Below are positions 1-7,593 of a stretch of 64,000 bases of DNA, one piece after another. The notes below the pieces were generated by a model that was given only the letters and a program-made list of their open reading frames with translations, was not told the DNA's origin and ran no database searches. The DNA is from a bacterium. Lineage in GTDB: Bacteria; Myxococcota_A; UBA9160; UBA4427. A program made the position numbers and the translations under genes. The first letter of the stretch is position 1, and the number at the start of each line of letters is the position of its first letter. The stretch covers positions 186,001-250,000 of the forward strand of contig JANSYR010000006.1 in NCBI GenBank assembly GCA_024742285.1. The letters are read 5' to 3'.

Positions 1-378
1 GATCATGGTGAAGCCGAGATAGAGCGCCGCCGACCAGCCGAGCAGCGATGCCGCGGAGACGTCCTCCCCCGGGACGAAGATCTTCCAGAGCGAGAGCAGG
101 AAGATCGGAAGCCCGAGCGCCATCCAGGCCTTCCTGCGACCCAACGGCAGGCGGAGCCGGTCCGACAGCGTACCGATCAGCGGATCCGTCACGACGTCGA
201 GCAGCCGAGACGCGGCGATCGCGCCCCCGACCGCCGCGAGCGGAACCCCGAGATCGTTTGAATAGAAGGCGGGAACGAAGAGTGCCATCGGCAGCGCCGC
301 AACGGACGTCACCAGGGACGGCGCCGAGTAGGCGACCAGGCGCGCGGCGGAGAGGCGTTCCGGCGAAGACGAACTCAT
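1..378 (-). CDS. GPH-type sugar/cation symporter (MFS), C-terminus outside window
   Basis: The first 126 residues of a major facilitator of the glycoside-pentoside-hexuronide cation symporter type are present; the rest lies beyond base 1. The start ATG is at 378. The N-terminus has a membrane segment followed by the family loop DPLIGTLSDR and a basic stretch (LGRRKAW) between helices 2 and 3, and then further hydrophobic segments. It would import a sugar or related solute with a cation through the inner membrane; the substrate cannot be read. Its ATG overlaps the stop of the upstream TPR gene by four bases (ATGA), so the two are probably co-translated. Confidence 0.8.
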   Translation of the reverse strand, partial: MSSSSPERLSAARLVAYSAPSLVTSVAALPMALFVPAFYSNDLGVPLAAVGGAIAASRLLDVVTDPLIGTLSDRLRLPLGRRKAWMALGLPIFLLSLWKIFVPGEDVSAASLLGWSAALYLGFTMI

Positions 379-1259
379 CGCTCGTTGGCCACGTCGCCAG
401 CGAGCTCGGCCAGGCGCTCCCGCGCCTGCTCGCGGATCACGAGGTCCTCGACGAGAAAGTCTTTTCGCGGCCTGAGATCGGCGACCCGCTCGAGATCGGC
501 GCGCGCCTCGGCCTCACGCTCCGGCGTGAGGTCGAGCCGCGTGAGTGCGAGCACGAGTCGACTCCCGGCGTGCTCCGGATCCCGGGCCACCGCGCGCTCC
601 GCGTACGGGATCGCCTTGTCGCGGTCGACCCAGCCGGACACGAAGGGCACGCGAGGCAACGTGGCATGGAGACGGGAGAGCAGCCGAAGCGCCCCACCCC
701 GGTCGACCGTTTCGTCGAGCGCGAGCGAACGTTCGGCGTAGTCGTGCATCCGCCGGGCTACCCCTTCGCGCACGACCGTGAGGAGGCCGACGCGACTGGC
801 CCGCGCGCCCCAGGCGATGCTGCTCCAGAAGTAGACGCGCGCTCGATCGAAGGGCGCGCCCTCGACCTCGTCCAGCCGATCGACGCTCTCCTTCGCGACC
901 TCGATCGCGGCTTCGGCGCTGGCCGCGCGGGCCGCCTCGCTCCGGTCGGCGAAGTCGATCGAATAGTGGAGTGCGCGCAGCAGCTTCCAGCGCGCTTCGA
1001 GGGAATCGGGCGCCGCGGCGACCGCCCGTTCGTAGTGGCCGATCGCCGCCTCGATCGCGGCGGGCTCGGCGAGCCGGCCCTGCTCGTCGAGCTGCTCGGC
1101 GCGTGCGCCCCAGGCCGCGTCGCCGCGGGCGAGCGCGGATTCGCCCGCCCCCGACGCCAGCGACGGAGCGAGAAGCAGCCCGACGACCAGCGTCAGGAGA
1201 CCCCGCGCGCCGCCGCGGTGCCTCCGCCGGGTCGCCCGTCGAAGAATGGCCTGCCTCAC
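375..1259 (-). CDS. Exported TPR-repeat protein
   Basis: A 294-residue protein starting at GTG 1259, chosen because GGGAGG lies 5-6 bases upstream. Residues 1-40 form a basic N-terminus plus a hydrophobic signal sequence ending near ASG-AGES, so export to the periplasm is likely. The rest is alpha-helical with TPR-like repeats: HYERAVAAAPDSLEARW, then AIPYAERAVARDPEHAGS near the C-terminus. TPR proteins are scaffolds for protein contacts; no enzyme motif is seen. It resembles the T component sometimes found with TRAP transporters, but no TRAP genes are nearby. It is followed with ATGA overlap by the symporter. The 285-bp region to 1545 is a divergent promoter region with no other gene visible. 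Confidence 0.75.
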   Translation of the reverse strand: MRQAILRRATRRRHRGGARGLLTLVVGLLLAPSLASGAGESALARGDAAWGARAEQLDEQGRLAEPAAIEAAIGHYERAVAAAPDSLEARWKLLRALHYSIDFADRSEAARAASAEAAIEVAKESVDRLDEVEGAPFDRARVYFWSSIAWGARASRVGLLTVVREGVARRMHDYAERSLALDETVDRGGALRLLSRLHATLPRVPFVSGWVDRDKAIPYAERAVARDPEHAGSRLVLALTRLDLTPEREAEARADLERVADLRPRKDFLVEDLVIREQARERLAELAGDVANER

Positions 1260-1544
1260 TGAATCCTCCCGATTCGGAGCGGGTGGGAGGTTTTTCGGCC
1301 CGCATCCGCGACCACAGAACCCTAGCCTCGAATGGACCGGACGCCGCGCGAATCCATGCCGCATCGTCGCGACCCGCGTGAATTCGGTCGGGCGGAGACA
1401 TCTCCCGCCCGAGCGCGGCCCTACGACGGATCCAGCAACGTGTCGCAGGGCGACCTCTTGCCCGCGCCGAACGAGGAGATAGCGTCGGAGGTGGACCCCG
1501 CGGACCGTCAATCCTTCGCGGACCGCACGAGGAGAATGCGCGCC

Positions 1545-2822
1545 ATGAACGCCGACGAAGTCATCCTGATTAGCGTCGATGACCACATCGCCGAGCCCGC
1601 CGACATGTTCGAACGGCACGTGCCCGAGAAATACAAGCAGTACGCCCCGCGCGTGGAGACCGACGATCGCGGGATCCAGCAGTGGTGGTACGGCGACCTC
1701 AAGGGTCGAAACCTCGGGCTGAACGCCGTCGCTGGCAAGCCGCCGGAGTTCTACAACGTCGACGCGAGCCGCTACGACGAGATGCGCCCGGGCTGCTTCG
1801 ACGTCCACGAGCGCGTCCGCGACATGAACGCCGGCGGACAGCTGGCGGGGCTCAACTTCCCGAACTGGACGGGCTTCGCGGGCCAGGTGTTGAACCAGGG
1901 GCCGGATCCCGAGGTCAACATGGTGATGATCCAGGCCTACAACGACTGGCACGTCGACGAGTGGTGCGCCGCCTATCCGGAGCGCTTCATTCCCTGCGGC
2001 ATCCTTCCGCTCTGGGACGTCGAGCTCGCGGCCCAGGAGATCCGGCGCCTGGCCGACAAGGGCTGCCATGCGGTGACGTTCTCCGAGAACCCCGAAGCGC
2101 TGAACATGCCGTCGATCCATTCGGGTCAGTGGGATCCGCTCTTCGCCGCCTGCGTCGAGCACGACACCGTGCTCTGCTGCCACCTGGGCTCGTCGTCGCG
2201 CTCCCCGATGAACGCGACGGACGCGCCGGCGGGCGTGCCGATGACCTGCTCGCCGGCCTCGACGGTCTACACGCTGATCGACCTGGTCTGGGCGACCTTC
2301 TGGACGCGCTTCCCCACCCTCAAGTTCTCGCTGACCGAGGGCGACATCGGCTGGATCCCCTTCTTCCTCTGGCGCGCGGAGCACGTGAAGCGACGCCACA
2401 GCGGCTGGACGAAGCACGACTTCAGCCAGACCGGGGGACCGTCCGAGATCTTCCGCAACAACATCCTGTGCTGCTTCATCGAAGACGACACCTGGATCCC
2501 GAACATCGACGCGTTCAACCTGGACCACATCTGCTGGGAGTCGGACTTCCCGCACTCGGACGGAACCTGGCCGAACGCACCGGAGCGGATCGTCGAGACC
2601 CTCGGCGGCCTCGACGACGCGCTGATCAACAAGATCACGCACGAGAACGCGATGGCGATCTACGGCTTCGACCCGTTCAAGCACCGCCCGAAGGAGAAGT
2701 GCACCGCGGCCGCCCTTCGCGCGGAGTCGCCGGACGTCGACGTGGTCACTCGCGTCGGCCGCGAGGCGAGCGATCGGGACCTCGAGGCCTGGCGTGAGCT
2801 GACGAGCGGGCGCGGCCGCTAG
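1545..2822 (+). CDS. Amidohydrolase-2 family metal-dependent hydrolase
   Basis: A 425-residue TIM-barrel hydrolase of the amidohydrolase-2 family, which includes ACMSD-type decarboxylases. The N-terminus SVDDHIAEPADMF carries the D-x-H type metal site. Later come HLGSS for a barrel histidine and CWESDFPHSDGTWP with the terminal Asp-containing strand. ATG 1545 is preferred over ATG 1536 because GGAG at 1531-1534 is 10 bases from 1545 and only 1 from 1536. It is clearly paralogous to the 29668-31068 gene (shared SVDDH, LNAVAGxPPE, QAYNDWHxDxWC, PHSDxTWP). Such genes are often found in aromatic or lipid degradation clusters; the substrate is unknown. It ends four bases from the convergent tsaC-type gene. 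Confidence 0.85.
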   Translation: MNADEVILISVDDHIAEPADMFERHVPEKYKQYAPRVETDDRGIQQWWYGDLKGRNLGLNAVAGKPPEFYNVDASRYDEMRPGCFDVHERVRDMNAGGQLAGLNFPNWTGFAGQVLNQGPDPEVNMVMIQAYNDWHVDEWCAAYPERFIPCGILPLWDVELAAQEIRRLADKGCHAVTFSENPEALNMPSIHSGQWDPLFAACVEHDTVLCCHLGSSSRSPMNATDAPAGVPMTCSPASTVYTLIDLVWATFWTRFPTLKFSLTEGDIGWIPFFLWRAEHVKRRHSGWTKHDFSQTGGPSEIFRNNILCCFIEDDTWIPNIDAFNLDHICWESDFPHSDGTWPNAPERIVETLGGLDDALINKITHENAMAIYGFDPFKHRPKEKCTAAALRAESPDVDVVTRVGREASDRDLEAWRELTSGRGR

Positions 2823-2825
2823 CGC

Positions 2826-3752
2826 TCAGTCGCTCGCAGCGCGACGCAACCGGTCCCGAATGCCTGCCCAGGCTGCGTCCTGCGGCGGGTGTTCGACGAG
2901 GATCCGGGCCACGTCCGGGTCCGCGGAGAGACGGTGGAGCTCGGCGTAGAGCCGGGCCGCTGCGTTCTCCGGATCGTCGCCGAGTACGAGCAACGCATCG
3001 CCCAGTCGCTGGGCACGCTCGGCCGTGCCCTCGTCGACGAGCACGAGGGGCTTGCTCGGCGCGTAGTGCCGCGGTTTCTGGCCGGGGGAACGGGCGGGGC
3101 CTCCGCTCCTCGTGCCGGGCGCTTCCGCTTCGAGGCCCGCTTCCTCCTCCTCCAGCCGGAACATGCCCGGACGGAGCGTCACGGGCGTCTCGTCGGTCAC
3201 GTCGACGACCGTGCTCTCGATCCCGACCGCGCACGGGCCGCCGTCGAGGATGAGCAGGTCGTCGACGAAGGGGCCCAGTGAATCCGCGACGTGTCGGGCG
3301 GTCGTCGGAGAGACGGCCTCGGACCGGTTGGCGCTCGGCGCGGCGATCGGGAGCGCCGACGCGCGCAGGAGCGCATTCGCGACCGGGTGATCGGGGACGC
3401 GCAGGCCGACGGTGGGTCCGCCGGCGGTCACGATGTCCGGGATCACGTCGGCCTTCTCCACGACGAGGGTGAGCGGGCCGGGCCAACCGGCTTCTGCCAG
3501 CGGCTCCGCGGCGGGGGGCCAGCGGGAGGCGAGCTCGCGGGCCGCCTGCGCGTCGGCGACGTGCACGATGATCGGGTTGTCCGAAGGGCGCCCCTTGGCC
3601 TCGAAGATGCGCGCGACCGCACGCGCGTCGAGCGCGTTCGCCCCGAGCCCGTAGACGGTCTCCGTCGGGAACGCGACCAGGCCGCCCGCCCTTAGGATCT
3701 GGGCCGCCTCGGCGTAGGCGGCTTCGTCGGGAGCGAGGATCCGGGCAGGCAT
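2826..3752 (-). CDS. tsaC: L-threonylcarbamoyladenylate synthase (Sua5 type)
   Basis: A 308-residue cytoplasmic enzyme that makes threonylcarbamoyl-AMP from threonine, bicarbonate and ATP, the first step of t6A modification at position 37 of ANN-decoding tRNAs. The YrdC fold fills about residues 8-200, with FPTETVYGLG and KGRPSDNPIIVH as nucleotide- and threonine-binding motifs. A linker with GQKPRHYAP and a C-terminal Sua5 domain follow, so the protein is the long Sua5 form rather than the roughly 190-residue YrdC form. ATG 3752 matches the family start. It is divergent from the selenoprotein gene at 3874, with 121 bases between. Confidence 0.93.
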   Translation of the reverse strand: MPARILAPDEAAYAEAAQILRAGGLVAFPTETVYGLGANALDARAVARIFEAKGRPSDNPIIVHVADAQAARELASRWPPAAEPLAEAGWPGPLTLVVEKADVIPDIVTAGGPTVGLRVPDHPVANALLRASALPIAAPSANRSEAVSPTTARHVADSLGPFVDDLLILDGGPCAVGIESTVVDVTDETPVTLRPGMFRLEEEEAGLEAEAPGTRSGGPARSPGQKPRHYAPSKPLVLVDEGTAERAQRLGDALLVLGDDPENAAARLYAELHRLSADPDVARILVEHPPQDAAWAGIRDRLRRAASD

Positions 3753-3873
3753 GGGGCGAGCATATCGCGCTCCCTGCGGGTCGTGACCCTCCTCCGAGCG
3801 CGCACCGGCCTCCCGCCTTTCCATGCGTCCTCCTGCGGCTAGAGTCCGCCGGCCCGGTAGAGAGGACTGCGCC

Positions 3874-5418
3874 TTGCGACTCGCCTCACGCCTCGAATCC
3901 ATCGCCCTCGAAGACGCCCAGGACGGCGATCGCTCTCCGCTCGGAGAGCTCTGGTCGGACGGCCCGGCGGTCGTCATCTTCATCCGCCACTTCGGTTGAC
4001 TGTTCTGCCGTGAGCAGGTCGCGCAGTTGCGCGACGACATTCGGCGCTGGCAGGAAAAAGGCATCCGCGTCGCCCTCGTCGGCAACGGCACCCGTGCGTT
4101 CGCGCAGGCCTTCCGCGAAGATTTCGAGCTCGATTGCCCGGTCCGGGTCGACGAGGACCTGGTGGCATACCGCGCTGCCGGTCTCCGTCGCGGCGCCGAG
4201 GCGATCCTCTCCCGCCGCTTCTTCGGCGACGCCCTGCGTGCGACCCGCTCCGGGGCACGCCAGGGCGGCGTGCAGGGGGACGCGTGGCAGCTGGGCGGCG
4301 CCTTCGTCTTCCGGAAGGGAGGCGATCTCCTGCTCGCCCATCGGAGCGAATCGGCGGGCGATCACGTCTCGCCCGCAGCGATCGACGACGCCCTGGCGCG
4401 CGACGAACCGATCGAAGAGAGACCACCGAAGGCGTCCCCGCTGGCCGCGGTCGCCGGCGCGACGCGCTCCGTTCTCGACGTGTCCCCGGTCGGGTCCTTC
4501 GACCGGCTCGGCTTCGCGCGACACGCGGCCGCCTTCGATCCGTCGGACCTCGACGTCGACCTGACCGGCCGCCGCGTGGTCGTGACCGGCGCGAACTCGG
4601 GGATCGGCTTCGCGACGTCCCGCACCCTGGCGGACCTGGGTGCCGACGTGACTCTCCTCTGCCGCAATCCGGAGAGGGCCGAGGCCGCCGTGAAGCGGAT
4701 CCGCGAAGAGACGGGGAGTCGTCGCGTCACGTCGCTGACCGTCGACGTGTCGGACCTGGGCGACGTCGTGGTCGCCTGCGAGCAGCTCGCGAAGGAGCCG
4801 ATCGACGTCCTGATCCACAACGCCGGCGTCCTGCCCGACGATCGGATCGAATCGTCCGACGGCCTCGAGCTCACCTTCGCGACCCACGTCGCGGGCCCGC
4901 ATCTCATGACGGCGCGCCTCCGGCGCGCGCTCGAGGCGAGCGACGCGGGACGGGTCGTCTGGGTCTCCTCCGGCGGCATGCTCACGACCCGACTCCGGCT
5001 CGACGATCCCCAGTGGCGGGATCGGGAGTACGACGGCGTTCGCGCCTATGCCGAGACGAAGCGAGCGCAGGTCATCCTGGCGGAGCTCTGGGCCGAGGCG
5101 TTCGCGGGGAGCCCTGTGGTCGTGAACTCGATGCACCCGGGCTGGGCGGACACGCCGGCGGTGGCGTCGTCGCTGCCGCGCTTCCATCGGGTGACCGAGG
5201 CAATCCTCCGCACGCCGGAAGAAGGTGCCGACACGGTCGTGTGGCTCGCGGCCTCCGAAGCCGCGCGGCGGAACACCGGACGGTTCCACTTCGACCGGGA
5301 GGCGGTCCGAACCCACTGGCTGCCCATCACCCGCGAGACGAAGGCGGACCGGGAGGCTCTCTGGGCGCTCTGCGGCGGCGCCGAGCCCGATCCGACGACG
5401 TCCTTCGGCCTGGGCTAG
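3874..5418 (+). CDS. Selenoprotein: peroxiredoxin-like (AhpC-TSA_2) domain fused to short-chain dehydrogenase
   Basis: Read through one in-frame TGA at 3997-3999, this is a 514-residue fusion. Residues 1-190 are a thioredoxin-fold Prx-like domain whose family active site is RHFGCxFC; here it reads RHFG-Sec-LFC, so Sec42 and Cys45 form a UxxC redox pair. Residues 228-514 are an SDR with TGANSGIG at 238-245, an NAG motif and the catalytic pair Y392/K396 (YAETK). The start is TTG 3874, with AGAGGA 7 bases upstream; the first start codon after the TGA (TTG 4027) would cut off the active site. A hairpin at 4018-4035 fits a SECIS. Codon use and family similarity continue on both sides of the TGA, which argues against a pseudogene. 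The reduced substrate of the SDR is unknown. The stop overlaps the convergent gene as CTAG. Confidence 0.88.
3997..4035 (+). promoter_or_regulatory. Candidate bacterial SECIS element with Sec-UGA
   Basis: The UGA at 3997-3999 is followed by a perfect 7-bp stem (4018-4024 with 4029-4035) closing the loop AGUU at 4025-4028. The loop G is 27 nt past the UGA, inside the 16-37 nt range known for bacterial SECIS apical loops. The hairpin lies inside the reading frame, as is normal in bacteria. SelB would bind the loop and deliver Sec-tRNA. The structure was found by eye, with no energy calculation. Confidence 0.7.
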
Positions 5419-5666
5419 CCGTCGCCGGCCTGCGCCTCTTCGAGCGGCTTCCAGTGGAAGAGCCCGTAGATCATCGTCTGCACGAAGTGGTGGCCCATCG
5501 ACCCGCCGACCTGCTCGAAGAGCGATCGCTTCATGAAGAACTCGACCACGTGTGCGACGAAGGTCAGACCGAAGAGGACCTGCCCCACGGTCGCGACCCA
5601 CCCACTTCCGAGGACCATCGCGAGGATGGACCCGACCCAGATGACCCAGACGCTTTGTTTCTGCAT
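5415..5666 (-). CDS. Small inner-membrane protein, DUF1145-like
   Basis: An 83-residue protein starting at ATG 5666. Two hydrophobic segments (about residues 6-24 and 27-44) are followed by EFFMKRSLFEQ, GGSMGHHFVQTMIYGLFHWKPLEE and an acidic end. The layout and the YGLFHWKP motif resemble small YhhL/DUF1145 proteins, whose function is unknown. The TAG stop overlaps the TAG of the convergent selenoprotein gene in a CTAG. The similarity is from memory of the family pattern, so the family name is tentative, but the reading frame is convincing. Confidence 0.65.
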   Translation of the reverse strand: MQKQSVWVIWVGSILAMVLGSGWVATVGQVLFGLTFVAHVVEFFMKRSLFEQVGGSMGHHFVQTMIYGLFHWKPLEEAQAGDG

Positions 5667-5749
5667 GGAGAGAGCGTTAGCGCGCTGGCGCACGACGCTC
5701 CACCGTCGCCTCGCGGAGGCTGCGAGGAGCCGAGAAGCGACAGGAGGCG

Positions 5750-5890
5750 CTAGAACGCGACGGGCATTGTCTCGAGGCCCAGCACGAAGTTGCCCCCCGC
5801 CGAGGCCGCTTGGAGCGGTCCGCCTTCGAGGGTGAGGTCGAGCCCGTCGATCTCGGCACCGACGGCGGAGCGGGTCTTCGTGATCTGCAT
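5750..5890 (-). CDS. Possible small protein (46 aa) with TauD-like N-terminus
   Basis: A short frame from ATG 5890 to TAG 5750 with a strong ribosome binding site (GGGAGG, 4 bases before the ATG). The N-terminus (RSAVGAEIDGLDL) resembles the first strand of TauD/TfdA dioxygenases (LGAEIxGVDL), but the iron-binding domain is absent and the C-terminus (GLETMPVAF) does not continue the family. It may be a real small protein or the end-joined remnant of a deleted dioxygenase. Upstream lies the terminator of the ammonium transporter, so it would need its own promoter within 5891-5950. Confidence 0.4.
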   Translation of the reverse strand: MQITKTRSAVGAEIDGLDLTLEGGPLQAASAGGNFVLGLETMPVAF

Positions 5891-5950
5891 GGGGCCTCCC
5901 GGAGGACGGTCGAACGTAGCATCCGGGCGCCTCGGGATCGCCGAACGAAG

Positions 5951-5989
5951 AGGCCCGGCTCCTCCGCGAACGCGGAGAGAGCCGGGCCT
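5951..5989 (-). terminator. Strong hairpin terminator downstream of amt
   Basis: Arms AGGCCCGGCTC (5951-5961) and GAGCCGGGCCT (5979-5989) pair perfectly; the inner arms CTCCGCG (5962-5968) and CGCGGAG (5971-5977) extend the stem to 18 bp with one bulged A. On the minus strand it begins 40 bases after the amt stop. A short T-rich run (CTTCGTTCGG) follows. Confidence 0.75.
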
Positions 5990-6028
5990 CCTGGAAACTC
6001 GCCGCGAGCCTTCCGGCGCGCGGCGGTC

Positions 6029-7348
6029 TCAGTTGGAGCCGCCCTGTCCGTACGCGGTCTCGGAGTGCGCCGCGAGGTCGAGGCCCTCGAACTCCTCTTC
6101 CTCGGTGACGCGCAGGTCGCCCATGACCGCCTTCAGGCCGAAGAGGATGATCGCGGTCGCACCGCAGGCGAAGATCGCGGTGATCCCGATGGAGACCGCC
6201 TGAGCCCAGATCTGGCCGCCGTAGCCGAGACCGGTGGCCTCCGAGATGAAGATGCCGGTCGCCAGCGCGCCCCAGGCCCCGCCGACGCCGTGGACGCCGA
6301 AGACGTCGAGGGAGTCGTCGTAGCCGAGAGCCGGCTTGAGCATCGTGACCGCTGCATAACAGATGACCGCCGCTCCGGCTCCGATCGCGATCGCGCCCAG
6401 CGGACCGACGAAGGCGCAGGCCGGGGTGATCGCGACGAGGCCAGCCACGATTCCGGTCGCGGCGCCGAGGATGGTGGGCTTTCCGCGGTGGAACCACTCG
6501 ATCAGCGTCCAGACGAGCAGGCAGGTGACCGTCGCGGTCTGGGTCGTGAGGAACGCGAGGCCGGCGACGCCGTCCGCCGCGAGCTCCGACCCGGCATTGA
6601 AGCCGAACCAGCCGACCCAGAGCAGGGCCGCGCCGATCACCGTGAGCGGCAGGCTGTTCGGCGCCATCGGCTCCTTGCCGTAGCCGAGGCGCGGGCCGAC
6701 GATGATCGCGGCGACGAGAGCCGAGAAGCCGCTCGACATGTGGACGACGAGACCGCCGGCAAAGTCCAGGGCCTCGATCTCGGTCGCGATGTAGCCTCCG
6801 CCCCAGACCATGTGGGCGAGCGGGATGTAGACGACGAAGACCCAGATCGTGATGAAGATGGCGTAGACGCTGAAGCGCATGCGCTCCGCGAACGCGCCGA
6901 GCATGAGCGCCGGGGTGATGATCGCGAACATGCCCTGGAACATGACGAAGACGTAGGTCGGGATCGTACTCGAGACGCTGTCCGGCGTGATGCCGGAGAG
7001 ACCGACCATCGAGAGGTCCCCGATGAACGCGCCGCCCTCACCGAAGGCCAGCGAGTAGCCGACGACGACCCAGAGGACGCCGATCATGCCGGCGGAGAAC
7101 ATGCACTGCATGAGGACCGAGAGCAGGTTCTTCGTGCGAACCAACCCGCCGTAGAAGAGAGCGAGACCCGGCAGCGCCATCATCAGGACGAGGAGCGTCG
7201 AGGTCATCATCCAGGCCGTATCGCCGGTGTCGATCGTGTCCTCGGCGTGGGCGGTGCCGGTCGACAGGAAGAGGACGACGGTCGTGAGGGTCGGGATCGC
7301 CGCGGCGCGGGAAAGGGCGCGGGCGAGGCGTGCGGGAAGAGCGGGCAT
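6029..7348 (-). CDS. amt: Ammonium transporter
   Basis: A 439-residue Amt/MEP/Rh channel for ammonium uptake through the inner membrane. Residues 1-35 are a signal sequence (ends GTAHA-EDT), then about 11 membrane helices. Family motifs are present: DTAWMMTSTLLVLMM, FYGGLVR, WGGGYIA, FNAGSELAADG and the pore region DSLDVFGVHGVGGAWGALATG with its histidine. The start ATG 7348 has AAGGAGG at the right distance. It stands alone: no glnK/glnB follows, unlike the usual glnK-amt pair. A sigma-54 promoter lies 58 bases upstream, so expression under nitrogen limitation is likely. Confidence 0.95.
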   Translation of the reverse strand: MPALPARLARALSRAAAIPTLTTVVLFLSTGTAHAEDTIDTGDTAWMMTSTLLVLMMALPGLALFYGGLVRTKNLLSVLMQCMFSAGMIGVLWVVVGYSLAFGEGGAFIGDLSMVGLSGITPDSVSSTIPTYVFVMFQGMFAIITPALMLGAFAERMRFSVYAIFITIWVFVVYIPLAHMVWGGGYIATEIEALDFAGGLVVHMSSGFSALVAAIIVGPRLGYGKEPMAPNSLPLTVIGAALLWVGWFGFNAGSELAADGVAGLAFLTTQTATVTCLLVWTLIEWFHRGKPTILGAATGIVAGLVAITPACAFVGPLGAIAIGAGAAVICYAAVTMLKPALGYDDSLDVFGVHGVGGAWGALATGIFISEATGLGYGGQIWAQAVSIGITAIFACGATAIILFGLKAVMGDLRVTEEEEFEGLDLAAHSETAYGQGGSN

Positions 7349-7405
7349 CGGGCGGAGCCTCCTTGCGCGGCGCGGTGCCGCGGATTCCGGATTCGTTCTG
7401 GGTTC

Positions 7406-7422
7406 AGCAAGAAATGCGCCAA
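7406..7422 (-). promoter_or_regulatory. Sigma-54 promoter for amt
   Basis: On the minus strand the site reads TTGGCGCATTTCTTGCT. It has the -24 GG and -12 GC separated by exactly 10 bases, and TTGCT matches the -12 element. It sits 58 bases before the amt ATG, in the 245-bp gap between amt and the CoA-transferase end. NtrC-type activation would be expected; no enhancer site was identified. Confidence 0.75.
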
Positions 7423-7593
7423 CCTCGGCGCGCTTGAGCGTGGACCTACGCGAATGAGAGCGCGGTCGCGCGCGAGCCGCGCGCGAGCCTGCTCGAATCG
7501 CAGGCACGCATGGCGCGCGATTGAGCACTCAGACAGCGCGAACTGCGCCGCCATCGACACATCCTCGCGTCGACGGCGTGCACCCCGTCCAGG

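Noticed and set aside
375-2684. A 769-codon open frame on the minus strand running through the amidohydrolase gene
   Set aside because: Only its last 294 codons (from GTG 1259) have a signal peptide, TPR repeats and a ribosome site; the rest is antisense to the clear amidohydrolase and is caused by high GC.
3997-3999. The TGA as a nonsense mutation or sequencing frameshift in a pseudogene
   Set aside because: The frame is unchanged on both sides, the protein is otherwise complete, the TGA falls exactly on a redox Cys position, and a second such case exists in the window.
4005-4017. Hairpin CTGC/GCAG right after the UGA as the SECIS
   Set aside because: It is only 4-5 bp and its loop is about 11 nt from the UGA, too near; the 7-bp stem at 4018-4035 fits better.
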